Shown here: positions 1 to 8,761 of the stretch, piece after piece
Numbering within the stretch: the stretch's first letter is position 1
Layout of the letters: each line of letters starts with the position of its first letter
Source of the DNA: Mycolicibacterium cosmeticum
Lineage (GTDB): Bacteria > Actinomycetota > Actinomycetes > Mycobacteriales > Mycobacteriaceae
NCBI RefSeq assembly: GCF_000613185.1
Contig: NZ_CCBB010000003.1
Coordinates: 1,922,001-1,986,000, forward strand
DNA: 64,000 nucleotides
Direction: 5' to 3'
The notes under the pieces: model-generated
Databases searched by the model: none
What the model saw: the letters and a program-made list of their open reading frames with translations, nothing else
Told to the model about the DNA's origin: nothing
Made by a program: the position numbers and the translations under genes

Positions 1-411
1 CGTTGGGGTGATGCCCGCGCTTCCGGCCATCGTCACACCATTGGAGGTGCTCATGTCGATTCCACAGCCGATTTCGTAGCCGACCTCGAACACACCGCGG
101 GGCTCATCGGGTCCACGTAGTGAGCCGATGAAGGTTCCGCTGGAGAGGTACTCGCGAGATGAGACCGCGGTTGTCAACGGCGGTACCGGCACCTGTGACT
201 CGTCCTTGGCGCCGAGCGTGAGGGTCCAGCCGTCAGGGGTGTTGACGACGGCGGGCTCGTTGGAAGCAACGCGGCCGTCGTCCGGGGCCGTCGTCGCTGC
301 GACGGGCTCGACATCGGGGTCAGCCTGCGCCGGCGATGTGACGGTCGCAGAGATGACGATGCACATGGCGGCAGCGAGCGATCGGCGGACGACCTGGGCC
401 ATCTGCGTCAT
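1..411 (-). CDS. MspA-family porin, N-terminal part (runs off the window edge)
   Basis: Open from an ATG at 411 to the window edge, 137 codons with no stop. Residues 1-30 form a signal peptide (two Arg, a hydrophobic core, cut after AQA). The mature part contains REYLSSGTF and FEVGYEIGCGI, which align with the REWFHSGRA and LELGYQIGF segments of Mycobacterium smegmatis MspA. MspA-family proteins are secreted across the inner membrane and form octameric water-filled channels in the mycobacterial outer membrane for small hydrophilic solutes. A second in-frame ATG at 402 is an alternative start. The signal peptide plus conserved strand motifs make the family call fairly safe; which porin it is cannot be told from the fragment. 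Confidence 0.8.
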   Translation of the reverse strand, partial: MTQMAQVVRRSLAAAMCIVISATVTSPAQADPDVEPVAATTAPDDGRVASNEPAVVNTPDGWTLTLGAKDESQVPVPPLTTAVSSREYLSSGTFIGSLRGPDEPRGVFEVGYEIGCGIDMSTSNGVTMAGSAGITPT

Positions 412-584
412 GGCGACACCGTAGGCGGCGCCCGATTCGGAGCGGCGGACTCGCGGGCGCGGCATTCCGGGTCGATGTTGATTCGTAACGGGAAAGCGAT
501 CTATAGCCCGTTCGTAATGGAAACCGCCCGATCTGAGGTGACATATCCTGGAGGGCAGGTCATCGCAAGCCGAGGGGGCAACGG

Positions 585-830
585 ATGAGAACCCGTCTTT
601 GCGTTCGTGCTGTGCTGGTGAGTGCACTGAGCGTTGTCGCCCTTGGTCATGCTACCGGCGTGGCTGTCGCGCAACCGGATCCGTCACCGCCCTGGGTGCC
701 GTCGATCATCGATCAGTTGATCACACAGACGCCTGTGCTGTCGGTGGATCCGACCGACCAAGGTGGGCCGGCAACACAATGGGGCGGGTTCGGGATGTTC
801 TGCCAGAACCAGGGTGTCTCGTGTCGCTGA
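585..830 (+). CDS. Small secreted hypothetical protein
   Basis: An 81-residue protein with a clear signal peptide (MRTRLCVRAVLV, hydrophobic core, cut near AVAQ at about residue 29). The mature part of about 50 residues is rich in Pro, Gln and Thr and ends with two cysteines (FCQNQGVSCR) that could form a disulfide. A purine-rich stretch (GAGGGGGC) lies just upstream of the ATG. Short secreted proteins of this kind are common in mycobacteria; I recognise no function. It is divergent from the porin gene. Confidence 0.65.
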   Translation: MRTRLCVRAVLVSALSVVALGHATGVAVAQPDPSPPWVPSIIDQLITQTPVLSVDPTDQGGPATQWGGFGMFCQNQGVSCR

Positions 831-864
831 AGACGCCCGCAGCGCCCTGAAACCGCTGAGTTGC

Positions 865-1365
865 CTATCTCAAACCCGGCATGGGTCCGTGGTCCTTGAG
901 GTAGTCCTGCACTCCTTGGACGCAACCGCGTCGGAGCTCGCGGTTGCGACGGAGGCGTGGATTGTCGCCCAAGTTGATCTTTCCGATCAACGCCAGATGG
1001 CACGCGTCGTCCGGGTCCTGGCCCATTGCACTCACCGCACCGGCCTTGTGGTAGCCGATGTCGTAGCCCTCCTGGTACCAGTCCGTGGAGGACGTGTTCT
1101 GCGCCAAGACGTACCAACCGATGCCACCCGCCACCAGGACGACGGCGGCGATCACGGCGATGATTCGGCTGCGTGTCTTGTGCCTGGCCTGCGCCGCCGC
1201 CACATCGTGGACCCACTGCGGCGGCACGTAGAGTCCGGGCGCGGGATGTGCTTGTTGCGGAACGGGTTGACGGTGCTCCGTCCACTGCCGCCCATCCCAC
1301 CAACGCAGCCCTCCGGTGGTCGGGTCGGGGAACCAGCCTGGGGGAGTGCCGGTGCTGTAGGTCAT
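865..1365 (-). CDS. DUF2510-containing single-pass membrane protein
   Basis: 166 residues. The N-terminus carries a DUF2510 motif (PGWFPDPTTGGLRWWDGRQWTEH region, residues 9-31), a short Trp-rich module common at the N-termini of actinobacterial membrane proteins. One transmembrane helix lies at about residues 67-87 (IIAVIAAVVLVAGG), followed by an extracytoplasmic domain of about 75 residues with two Cys that could pair. Its ATG directly abuts the stop codon of the gene at 1366-1710, so the two are probably co-transcribed. Molecular function unknown. Confidence 0.75.
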   Translation of the reverse strand: MTYSTGTPPGWFPDPTTGGLRWWDGRQWTEHRQPVPQQAHPAPGLYVPPQWVHDVAAAQARHKTRSRIIAVIAAVVLVAGGIGWYVLAQNTSSTDWYQEGYDIGYHKAGAVSAMGQDPDDACHLALIGKINLGDNPRLRRNRELRRGCVQGVQDYLKDHGPMPGLR

Positions 1366-1710
1366 CTAGACCTGACCCGTTCGCACGTAGGTGTGCCACC
1401 ATTCGGCATAGGCCTGGGCCTGTTGCGCGTCCTGGTTCAGCTTCTTTCGGGATTGCGAGTTGTGAATGAGCGCAACCCAATTGAGGATCAGGATCGACAG
1501 AAAACTCCACCAGCCGACGATGAGGTTCTGGGTCTGAGCCGATCGCAGCGCGGCGTCGCATTGCGCATAGGTCCCCTGGACGGTCCGGCGCTGGTTGAAC
1601 CAGAAGATCAACGCACCGATATGGCTCATCGTGGTGACCTGGAAGATCGGCACCTCCGGCGGAGGCGGATAGCCCGCGTGAGGATTCGGCTGCTGAATCG
1701 GACCTGCCAC
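1366..1710 (-). CDS. Small hypothetical membrane protein
   Basis: 114 residues with a Pro-rich N-terminus and a hydrophobic stretch around residues 62-82 (LIVGWWSFLSILILNWVALIH) that may be a transmembrane helix. The C-terminus is polar and rich in Gln and Ala, with possible coiled-coil character. It ends exactly where the DUF2510 gene begins, suggesting a two-gene unit and perhaps a membrane complex. No family recognised. Confidence 0.65.
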   Translation of the reverse strand: MAGPIQQPNPHAGYPPPPEVPIFQVTTMSHIGALIFWFNQRRTVQGTYAQCDAALRSAQTQNLIVGWWSFLSILILNWVALIHNSQSRKKLNQDAQQAQAYAEWWHTYVRTGQV

Positions 1711-1794
1711 GCGATTTCCCCCTTTTGTCGTGCTCCCCGTCTAGCAGCTTAAGGGCACGCCGGCGGTGGTCGAGACACGAATCCGGCCGGGCCG

Positions 1795-2151
1795 TTACGC
1801 CGTGACCGCGCTCAGGGCCGCATCCAACGTCGGCACCACGCCCAGGACGCCCGCGAAGCCGATCAGATCGAGCGGGCGGGCGGTGGCCGGCCCGTCGGCG
1901 ACAACCGCCAACCGGGTGCCGGCGGGCAGGGCGTCATGCGCGGCGACCAGCACGCCCATGCCCGTGGAGGCCAGGAAGTCGACGGCGCTCAGATCGACGA
2001 TGACGGCTTGCGGGGCCTTCGCCATGATCGCTGTCAGGGCGGCTTCCAGCTGCGGGGAGGTGATCATGTCGACGGTCCCGGTCACGGCCAGCACGGTGAC
2101 GGCACCGATCTGGCGTTCGGCGATGGTGCAGGTGGCTGGATCTGGGCTCAT
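1795..2151 (-). CDS. STAS-domain protein (anti-sigma factor antagonist type)
   Basis: 118 residues forming one STAS domain. The conserved phosphorylation-loop pattern is present (VDLSAVDFLASTGMGVL), with Ser in the DFLAST context that anti-sigma kinases phosphorylate in SpoIIAA/RsbV-type proteins. Such proteins release a sigma factor by binding its anti-sigma factor. No anti-sigma factor or sigma gene is adjacent, so the partner is unknown. It lies 28 bp downstream of the TetR gene on the same strand. Confidence 0.8.
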   Translation of the reverse strand: MSPDPATCTIAERQIGAVTVLAVTGTVDMITSPQLEAALTAIMAKAPQAVIVDLSAVDFLASTGMGVLVAAHDALPAGTRLAVVADGPATARPLDLIGFAGVLGVVPTLDAALSAVTA

Positions 2152-2179
2152 GGCCGCCTCTCGGGTGCGCTGTGCTTCT

Positions 2180-2773
2180 TCAGCCGACGATAGCCGCGGT
2201 CGCCACGGGGTCGGATGCCGGTGCGGTCAGCAGCGCGGCGAGCATGGTGACGATCTCGTCGACGGAGCCAACCGAGTCCGCCGACCGCTCACGTTCGGCG
2301 AGCAGGGCGAACATCGTGGTGCCGAGGGCCGCGATGCGGCGGCGCCGCGCCGAGGAGTCTGTGGTCGGCACCGCGCGGGCCAGGCGGTCCAGCACCTCAC
2401 CCCAGGCCGAGTTTGGCGCCCCGTCGGTATCGGTAGGCAAGTACACCGCCGAGGCCCGGAGGAATGTTGCGTAACAATCGCTCTCGACGGTCGTCAGGGG
2501 GAGCACCAGCACGCGCAGCAGGGCGTGGACATCGGCGGTGGGGCCGATCGCGTCGAGCATGAGCCGTCGTTCGCGCTCCATCGGCTCGAGCCGGCGCCGC
2601 ACCACGGCATCGATCAACTCCTGCCGGTTGCTGAAGTAGTAGTTGACCGCGGAGTTGTTGCGCTGGCCGGCGGCGAGTGCGATATCGCGCAGCGGCACCT
2701 GGGCGCCGCGCGCGGCGATCAGTTCTTCGGCCGCATTCAAGATCGCGGTCCGGGCTTGCTCACCTCGCCTCAT
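2180..2773 (-). CDS. TetR-family transcriptional regulator
   Basis: 197 residues from the ATG at 2773 (a start at 2791 is also open). The N-terminal helix-turn-helix is typical of TetR: AILNAAEELIAARG, VPLRDIALAAGQRNNSAVNYYF and FSNRQELIDAVV at about residues 10-60. The C-terminal ligand-binding region is unspecific. It is divergent from kshA with a 74-bp intergenic region holding a candidate operator, so it probably represses kshA and the dehydrogenase and responds to a steroid-type ligand (inference). It is not KstR by any feature I can see. Confidence 0.85.
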   Translation of the reverse strand: MRRGEQARTAILNAAEELIAARGAQVPLRDIALAAGQRNNSAVNYYFSNRQELIDAVVRRRLEPMERERRLMLDAIGPTADVHALLRVLVLPLTTVESDCYATFLRASAVYLPTDTDGAPNSAWGEVLDRLARAVPTTDSSARRRRIAALGTTMFALLAERERSADSVGSVDEIVTMLAALLTAPASDPVATAAIVG

Positions 2774-2802
2774 GAGCCGAATGGTAATCACGGCTCACGA
2801 AA

Positions 2803-2818
2803 TAAGCGAATGTGCTTA
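2803..2818. promoter_or_regulatory. Candidate TetR operator between tetR and kshA
   Basis: Inverted repeat TAAGC-N6-GCTTA in an AT-rich patch unusual for this window, midway between the divergent starts. A looser pair, GGTAAT (2783-2788) and ATTACC (2820-2825), surrounds it. The position suits a site controlling both genes; arm length is only 5 bp, so confidence is modest. Confidence 0.4.
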
Positions 2819-2847
2819 AATTACCCCGGACGACTTGAGGAGGCGCC

Positions 2848-3984
2848 ATGACGACAGACATCGACGACGTCCGCGAGATCGACACCGGTCGGCCCATGCA
2901 GCGCTTCGCGCGTGGGTGGCATTGCGTCGGGCTGGCCGCGGACTTCCGCGACGGGACGCCGCATGCCGTCAACGCGTTCGGCACCCGGTTGGTGGTGTTC
3001 GAGGACTCGCAGGGCCGCCTCCAGGTGCTCGACGCCTATTGCCGGCACATGGGTGGTGATCTGTCGCAGGGTTCGGTGAAGGGCGATTCGGTGGCCTGCC
3101 CGTTTCACGACTGGCGCTGGGACGGCGCGACCGGTAAGTGCTCGCTGGTGCCCTACGCCAAACGCACTCCGCGGCTGGCCCGTACCCGGCGCTGGCCCAC
3201 GGGTGAGGTGAACGGCCAGCTACTGGTATGGCACGACCCCGAGGGCTCCCAGCCCCCGGCTGAGCTGTTCCCCCCGACCATCGACGGCTACGACGAGGGG
3301 CGGTGGTCACCGTGGTCCTGGAACTCGATCCTCATCGAGGGCTCGCACTGCCGCGAAATCGTCGACAACAACGTCGACATGGCGCACTTCTTCTACATCC
3401 ATCACGCATACCCCACCTACTTCAAGAACGTCATCGAGGGACACACCGCCTCGCAGTTCATGGAATCCAAGGCGCGCCCCGACACCACCAAGAACTACGA
3501 AAAGCTCTGGGAGGGAACAAAGCTGCGCTCGGAGGCCACCTACTTCGGGCCCGCCTACATGATCAACTGGCTGCACAACGACGTCGCGCCCGATTTCACG
3601 ATCGAGGTGGCCCTGATCAACTGCCACTACCCGGTGACCCACGATTCGTTCGTCCTGCAGTGGGGCGTGGCCGTGCAGCTGATCCCGGGCATGCCCCCGG
3701 AGAACGCCGCCAAGCTCGCCAAGGCGATGAGCCGGTCGTTCGGCGAAGGTTTCCTGGAGGACGTCGAGATCTGGAAGCACAAGAGCCGCATCGACAACCC
3801 GCTGCTCACCGAAGAGGACGGCGCGGTGTATCAGCACCGGCGTTGGTATGAGCAGTTCTACGTCGATCTCGCCGATGTCACCAGCGATATGACCGATCGC
3901 TTCGAGTTGGAGGTGGACACCACGCACGCCAACGAATTCTGGCGGCGCGAAGTGGCCGACAATCTCCAGCAGGCCGGGGCGTGA
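2848..3984 (+). CDS. kshA: 3-ketosteroid-9-alpha-hydroxylase oxygenase (KshA-type Rieske oxygenase)
   Basis: 378 residues. The Rieske [2Fe-2S] motif is complete (CRHMGG ... CPFHDWRW, about residues 66-91) and the mononuclear-iron motif follows (DNNVDMAHFFYIHH, about residues 172-185, with the two His and an upstream Asp). The sequence tracks known KshA closely, for example RWYEQFYVD and NCHYPVT near the C-terminus. KshA with reductase KshB hydroxylates C9 of 3-ketosteroids, opening ring B in sterol catabolism. Strong ribosome site GAGGAGG before the ATG. Mycobacteria often hold several KshA paralogues with different substrates, so this may act on a related steroid or bile-acid intermediate. 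Confidence 0.9.
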   Translation: MTTDIDDVREIDTGRPMQRFARGWHCVGLAADFRDGTPHAVNAFGTRLVVFEDSQGRLQVLDAYCRHMGGDLSQGSVKGDSVACPFHDWRWDGATGKCSLVPYAKRTPRLARTRRWPTGEVNGQLLVWHDPEGSQPPAELFPPTIDGYDEGRWSPWSWNSILIEGSHCREIVDNNVDMAHFFYIHHAYPTYFKNVIEGHTASQFMESKARPDTTKNYEKLWEGTKLRSEATYFGPAYMINWLHNDVAPDFTIEVALINCHYPVTHDSFVLQWGVAVQLIPGMPPENAAKLAKAMSRSFGEGFLEDVEIWKHKSRIDNPLLTEEDGAVYQHRRWYEQFYVDLADVTSDMTDRFELEVDTTHANEFWRREVADNLQQAGA

Positions 3985-4724
3985 TGGCCGACCTGCAACA
4001 CAAGGTCGCGTTCGTCACCGGGGCGTCGTCCGGACTCGGAGCCGAGACGGCCCGGCTGCTGTCACGCCAGGGCGCAACCGTTTTCGGTATCGGCAGGGAT
4101 GCCGCCCGCCTGGCGGAGGTGTTCGCCGACGTGCCCCACGGTTCCTACGCCGTCGTCGACGTGACCTCCGCGCAGGCCTGCCGCGACGCGGTGCAAGAGT
4201 GCGTCGCGCGGTGGGGCGGCCTGGACATTCTGGTCAACGTGGCGGGCCGACATCAGATGCGCCGCGCGGAAACGCTGACCGATGAGGACTGGGCCGAAGA
4301 CCTCGCCGTCAATCTTACCGGCCCGGCGTCGCTGTGCCGGGCCGCCCTACCGCATCTGCTTGACCGCGGCGGGAACATCGTCAACGTCGCGTCCATCGCC
4401 GGGGTAGAAGGTCAGGCGTACTCGGCCGGGTACTGCGCGGCCAAGCACGGCCTGATCGGGCTCACCCGAGCGCTCGCGGTCGAGTACACCAAGGACCGCC
4501 TTCGGGTGAACGCCGTGTGCCCCGGTGGGATGCTCACCCCGCAGATCGAGCAGTTCAGCCCACCCGAGAATCCGGACTTCGACCTCATCCTGCGCTCCGC
4601 CGCGCCACGCGGATTCATGCAACCGCTGGACGTGGCCAACATGATCGCCTTCCTGGCCAGCGATGCGGCGGCCGCCATCCACGGTGCGGTCTACCGCGTC
4701 GACAACGGCAAGGTTGCCGGCTAG
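3984..4724 (+). CDS. Short-chain dehydrogenase/reductase (SDR)
   Basis: 246 residues from the ATG at 3984, which shares one base with the kshA stop (TGATG); a GTG three bases upstream is also possible. Classical SDR features are complete: cofactor loop TGASSGLG near the N-terminus, NVAG, catalytic Ser in NVASIAG, and YCAAK (Tyr-x3-Lys). Coupling to the Rieske oxygenase suggests oxidation or reduction of a steroid hydroxyl or keto group; the exact substrate is not visible. Confidence 0.85.
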   Translation: MADLQHKVAFVTGASSGLGAETARLLSRQGATVFGIGRDAARLAEVFADVPHGSYAVVDVTSAQACRDAVQECVARWGGLDILVNVAGRHQMRRAETLTDEDWAEDLAVNLTGPASLCRAALPHLLDRGGNIVNVASIAGVEGQAYSAGYCAAKHGLIGLTRALAVEYTKDRLRVNAVCPGGMLTPQIEQFSPPENPDFDLILRSAAPRGFMQPLDVANMIAFLASDAAAAIHGAVYRVDNGKVAG

Positions 4725-4734
4725 CGGCGGGAAC

Positions 4735-5445
4735 TCAGCCCACCACCGTTCCGACGAGAAGCCCGATGGCGTAGGTGATGGCCAGGGCCAGACCGCCGCC
4801 GACGATGTTGCGAAGAACGGCTCGACCCCGCGGCGCACCGCCGAGGCGTGCCGACACCGAGCCGGTGATCGCGAGGGCCACCAGGACAGCGACCACGGTG
4901 ACCGGGATCCGCGCGCTGGGTGGGGGCAACAGGATCGCCAGCAGCGGCAGCAGAGCCCCGGTGATGAAGGCGGCCGCCGAGGAGAAGGCGGCTTGCCAGG
5001 GGTTGGTGAGATCGTCCGGGTCGATCCCGAGTTCGGCTTCGACGTGGGCCGCGAACGCATCGTGCGCGGTGAGTTCGGTCGCGACCGCCTGGGCTGTCGA
5101 CTCGGATAGGCCCTTCGCCGCATAGATCTGCTTGAGTTCCTCCAGCTCGGCCGCCGGGTCGTCGCGCAGCTCGCTGCGCTCCTTGGTCAACAGGGCCCGT
5201 TCGGTGTCACGCTGCGTGCTCACCGACACGTATTCGCCCAGCGCCATCGAAACCGCGCCGGCCGCCAGCCCCGCGATACCGGCCATCAGGATGGGGCCGC
5301 GTTCCACCGTCGCCGCGGCGACACCGACGACGATGCCTGCGGTGGAAACGATTCCGTCGTTGGCACCGAGCACCCCGGCTCGCAGCCAGTTCAGCTTCGA
5401 GGAGACGGAGCCGGTATGCGGCTCGGCGGGATGCGACATGGCCAT
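4735..5445 (-). CDS. VIT1/CCC1-family membrane transporter
   Basis: About 236 residues. The N-terminal GVLGANDGIVST is the signature of VIT1/CCC1 iron-manganese transporters, followed by a Gly-rich helix and the segment AGAVSMALGEYVSVSTQRD. Further transmembrane helices lie in the C-terminal half (AAAFITGALLPLLAILL and two more). The central hydrophilic region (ELEELKQIYAAKGL) resembles the metal-binding cytoplasmic domain of this family. Start uncertain: TTG 5457, ATG 5445 and ATG 5439 are in frame and none has a strong ribosome site. Role: probably Fe2+ or Mn2+ export or detoxification. Convergent with the SDR gene. Confidence 0.8.
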   Translation of the reverse strand: MAMSHPAEPHTGSVSSKLNWLRAGVLGANDGIVSTAGIVVGVAAATVERGPILMAGIAGLAAGAVSMALGEYVSVSTQRDTERALLTKERSELRDDPAAELEELKQIYAAKGLSESTAQAVATELTAHDAFAAHVEAELGIDPDDLTNPWQAAFSSAAAFITGALLPLLAILLPPPSARIPVTVVAVLVALAITGSVSARLGGAPRGRAVLRNIVGGGLALAITYAIGLLVGTVVG

Positions 5446-5535
5446 CAGATTATGCAAGGCACAGCCGCTCTGCCAGCAAATGTAGCCTCACCAAAGTGTT
5501 GGCGGGCAAGGGTGTTCGGCCGACTGCGCCACCAC

Positions 5536-5577
5536 GGCGACCGGAACTAGGGTCTTTGTGCTCTAGTTCCGGTCGCC
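5536..5577. promoter_or_regulatory. Long perfect inverted repeat upstream of ctaD, centred on a DosR-like core
   Basis: Arms GGCGACCGGAACTAG (5536-5550) and CTAGTTCCGGTCGCC (5563-5577) are exact reverse complements of 15 bases around a 12-base spacer. The middle, GGGTCTTTGTGCTC (5550-5563), shares the TCTTTGTGC core of the element at 60080-60093 and roughly fits the DosR box. It lies 84 bp before the ctaD start. It could be a regulator site or, as RNA, a strong hairpin acting as attenuator or terminator. Confidence 0.6.
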
Positions 5578-5661
5578 ACCGTTGCGCAGGGTTGAGGTGT
5601 TCGGGCGTCAGCACGGCGACATGGCTGTGCCGCCGCCAAGCCGTCATGGAAAGAAGGCCGC

Positions 5662-7407
5662 GTGGTAGCCGAAGCACCCCCGATCGGAGAACTCGAGGCA
5701 CGGCGTCCGTTCCCGCAACGGGTGGGCCCCAACGGCAACCTGGTCTACAAGCTGATCACGACGACCGATCACAAATTGATCGGCATCATGTACTGCGTCG
5801 CGTGTTTCATGTTCTTCATGGTCGGCGGCCTGATGGCGTTGCTGATGCGTGCCGAGCTGGTGCGGCCGGGTTTGCAGTTCCTGTCCAACGAGCAGTACAA
5901 CCAGTTGTTCACCATGCACGGCACGGCGATGCTGCTGTTCTACGCCACCCCGATCGTGTTCGGCTTCGCCAATCTGGTGCTGCCGCTGCAGATCGGCGCC
6001 CCGGATGTCGCTTTCCCGCGGCTGAATGCACTGTCGTTCTGGCTGTTCTTCTTCGGCGCGCTGATTGCGCTTGCCGGGTTCATCACTCCCAACGGCGCAG
6101 CAGATTTTGGCTGGACCGCCTATACGCCCCTCTCGGATGCCGTGCACAGCCCAGGCGCCGGGGCCGACCTGTGGATCCTGGGTATTGCCGTGGGCGGTCT
6201 GGGCACCATCCTGGGTGCGGTCAACATGATCACCACGGTGGTGTGCATGCGCGCCCCTGGTATGACGATGTTCCGGATGCCGATTTTCACCTGGAACATC
6301 TTGGTGACATCGGTACTGGTCCTGGTGATCTTCCCCTTGCTGACCGCGGCGCTGTTCGCGCTCGCCGCCGACCGCCGACTGGGTGCGCACATCTATGACC
6401 CCGCCAACGGCGGCATGGTCCTCTATCAGCACCTGTTCTGGTTTTTCGGCCACCCCGAGGTCTATGTCATCGCGCTGCCGTTCTTCGGGATCATCAGCGA
6501 AGTGGTGCCGGTGTTCTCGCGTAAGCCGATCTTCGGTTACACCACCCTGATCTACGCGACGTTTGCGATCGGGGCTTTGTCGGTGGCCGTGTGGGCGCAC
6601 CACATGTACGCCACCGGAGCCGTTCTGTTGCCGTTCTTCTCGTTCATGACGTTCCTCATCGCGGTGCCCACCGGGATCAAGTTCTTCAACTGGATCGGCA
6701 CCATGTGGAAGGGCACACTCACGTTCGAGACACCCATGTTGTTCGCGGTGGGCTTCATGGTGACGTTCCTGCTCGGTGGCCTGTCCGGCGTGCTGCTGGC
6801 CAGCCCGCCGCTGGACTTCCACGTCACCGATTCGTATTTCGTGGTGGCTCATTTCCACTACACCTTGTTCGGCACCATCGTGTTCGCCACCTACGCGGGC
6901 ATCTACTTCTGGTTCCCGAAGATGACGGGCCGCCTGCTCGACGAACGCTGGGGCAAGCTGCACTTCTGGTTGACGTTCATCGGTTTTCACACCACCTTCC
7001 TGGTGCAGCACTGGCTCGGTGACGAGGGCATGCCCCGTCGGTACGCCGACTACCTGCCCACCGACGGGTTCACCACGCTCAACGTCGTCTCGTCGATCGG
7101 CGCGTTCATCCTGGGCATCTCGACGCTGCCGTTCGTGTGGAACGTGTTCAAGAGCTGGCGCTACGGGGAACCGGTTGTGGTGGACGATCCGTGGGGTTAC
7201 GGCAACTCGCTGGAGTGGGCCACCTCGTGCCCGCCGCCGCGGCACAACTTCACCGAGCTGCCCCGGATCCGGTCCGAGCGGCCGGCGTTCGAGCTGCACT
7301 ACCCGCACATGGTCGAGCGGATGCGCGCCGAGGCGCATGTGCGTGCGCCGGGGCACACCGACCAATCCGGCGCGCCCGATCAACTGACTTCAGATCATCC
7401 GCGGTAG
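5662..7407 (+). CDS. ctaD: Cytochrome c oxidase subunit I (aa3 type)
   Basis: 581 residues with about 12 transmembrane helices. All haem-copper ligands are visible: the low-spin haem His in TMHGTAM, the CuB His plus cross-linked Tyr and proton-channel Glu in WFFGHPEVY, the His pair in AHHMY, and the haem ligands in [13 protein letters not shown] start at 5662 preceded by GAAAGAAGG. No other oxidase subunit genes are in the window, so the partner subunits (ctaC, ctaE, qcr) must be elsewhere and this may be a second, condition-specific CtaD. The inverted repeat upstream suggests special regulation, possibly by low oxygen. Its last 18 bases overlap the convergent USP gene. Confidence 0.93.
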   Translation: MVAEAPPIGELEARRPFPQRVGPNGNLVYKLITTTDHKLIGIMYCVACFMFFMVGGLMALLMRAELVRPGLQFLSNEQYNQLFTMHGTAMLLFYATPIVFGFANLVLPLQIGAPDVAFPRLNALSFWLFFFGALIALAGFITPNGAADFGWTAYTPLSDAVHSPGAGADLWILGIAVGGLGTILGAVNMITTVVCMRAPGMTMFRMPIFTWNILVTSVLVLVIFPLLTAALFALAADRRLGAHIYDPANGGMVLYQHLFWFFGHPEVYVIALPFFGIISEVVPVFSRKPIFGYTTLIYATFAIGALSVAVWAHHMYATGAVLLPFFSFMTFLIAVPTGIKFFNWIGTMWKGTLTFETPMLFAVGFMVTFLLGGLSGVLLASPPLDFHVTDSYFVVAHFHYTLFGTIVFATYAGIYFWFPKMTGRLLDERWGKLHFWLTFIGFHTTFLVQHWLGDEGMPRRYADYLPTDGFTTLNVVSSIGAFILGISTLPFVWNVFKSWRYGEPVVVDDPWGYGNSLEWATSCPPPRHNFTELPRIRSERPAFELHYPHMVERMRAEAHVRAPGHTDQSGAPDQLTSDHPR

Positions 7408-8262
7408 AGCCGCAGCGACCGACTGCTGGGGCACGTTCTGGCGTGCCACCAGCACCGCCAACTCGGCGCGATCGGCGTGCGTGGTGCCACCCATGATCGA
7501 TGCGATATCTGATGACCGCACACCCTCGACCACCACGACGCCACCGATATCCGGGTTGGCATGGAGGAACTGAGCAATGCCGGTGCTCGCGGAAATCGTG
7601 GAAATCGGGTAGATGCGCAACGCAGGGAATCGGTGCTTCCAGTCCGACACCAGGTCGTCCAGCGCCTTCTCAGGTGGCGCAGCGTGCCCATGGAGCGCCA
7701 CACCGACCGCCAACACCGGCCAATCCCGGTACCGTGCCTCGGCCGACGCAGCGGCGACGACAGCCGAATCGTCATCCGTTCGGCTATCCACCGGCACGAT
7801 GACCCACGGCTGCGCCTCGTCGGCGGGCGAGCCCTCGTCACGGCGGATGATCCCCACCGGGCAGGCCGCCAGTTCGGCGAGCGTTGCCGCCGTCGAACCC
7901 AGCACCGACCGGGCCACTCTGCCCATGCCGGACGATCCGACGCAGATCATCGCCGCGTCGCTGGATTCGGCGAGTAGCACGCCGGACGGTGAGCCTTCTG
8001 CGATGGACGACTGCACCGTCACACCCGCGTCGTGTTGATCGATGACACGTCGCGCCGATTCCAACGCATCCTTGGCGCCGTCCACTCTCTGCCGGTACTC
8101 GTCGGCCGACAGCGGGCCCGTCAGATCGGTGCGGATCACATAGACCAGGCGAAGTGCGGTGTTCTGGCGTAGCGCCTCACCGACCGCCCAACGGGCCGCA
8201 TTCTCGGCCTGTGCGGATCCGTCGATACCGACGATGATCGGCTTGGTCACGGACGTTGACAT
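7390..8262 (-). CDS. Universal stress protein, tandem UspA domains (N-terminal ATP motif only)
   Basis: 290 residues from the ATG at 8262, chosen for its AGGAGG ribosome site. The first UspA domain starts IIVGIDGS and keeps the nucleotide motif G-x2-G-x9-G-S/T ([17 protein letters not shown]). The second domain lacks it. Tandem USPs are abundant in the mycobacterial DosR regulon and act as cytoplasmic ATP- or cAMP-binding stress proteins. It is the last gene of a same-strand group with the Crp-like regulator, nitroreductase and membrane protein. The 3' end overlaps ctaD by 18 bases. Confidence 0.9.
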   Translation of the reverse strand: MSTSVTKPIIVGIDGSAQAENAARWAVGEALRQNTALRLVYVIRTDLTGPLSADEYRQRVDGAKDALESARRVIDQHDAGVTVQSSIAEGSPSGVLLAESSDAAMICVGSSGMGRVARSVLGSTAATLAELAACPVGIIRRDEGSPADEAQPWVIVPVDSRTDDDSAVVAAASAEARYRDWPVLAVGVALHGHAAPPEKALDDLVSDWKHRFPALRIYPISTISASTGIAQFLHANPDIGGVVVVEGVRSSDIASIMGGTTHADRAELAVLVARQNVPQQSVAAALPRMI

Positions 8263-8296
8263 CGGATGTCCTCCTGTATCGGATCGAATGTGGCAG

Positions 8297-8761
8297 TCAG
8301 CGTGTGGATTCGGAGCCGGCACCGACGGCACGGACACCGGCGGCCGGTCGTTGCGGCATCCATCCGATCAGGGCCAGGTAGAAGCCCAGTACACCGATGA
8401 CTACAAAACCGATGCGCCAGAAGGTTTCTGCGCCGATCGTGTGCTCGGCAACCGTGGCGAAGACGGCAGGGAAGGCCAGCAGCAGGACGCCGCGCACCAC
8501 CATCATCCACCCGAGCAGCGACACGACGATCGCCGCGAAGCCACGCCAGTACGGATGTAGGGAAACGACCACGAGTCCGGCCAGCAGCACGAAGGCGCCG
8601 ACCACCCACGACCAGACCGGCGTGGATTCGAAGTCGTCGAGCAGATGCGTCATGTCCCAACCGCGTGCCGTGACGGTGACGGCGATGATGGCGAAGAACG
8701 GACCGAGAACGCGGGCGAAGGCCCGGGTGGCGGCGGTCGGTGACGATGCTGGCGACATCAT
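8297..8761 (-). CDS. Four-helix membrane protein (HdeD/DUF308-like)
   Basis: 154 residues with four predicted transmembrane helices at about residues 18-35, 50-67, 73-98 and 115-135, the last ending LALIGWMP. The pattern resembles HdeD/DUF308 membrane proteins but with low motif support. The ATG at 8761 overlaps the nitroreductase stop in an ATGA, so it is translationally coupled. Function unknown; the context suggests hypoxic or acid stress. Confidence 0.7.
   Translation of the reverse strand: MMSPASSPTAATRAFARVLGPFFAIIAVTVTARGWDMTHLLDDFESTPVWSWVVGAFVLLAGLVVVSLHPYWRGFAAIVVSLLGWMMVVRGVLLLAFPAVFATVAEHTIGAETFWRIGFVVIGVLGFYLALIGWMPQRPAAGVRAVGAGSESTR

Noticed and set aside
5644..7383. Long leftward open frame opposite ctaD
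   Set aside because: Rich in His, Arg and Gln with no fold or motif; ctaD on the other strand has every ligand intact.
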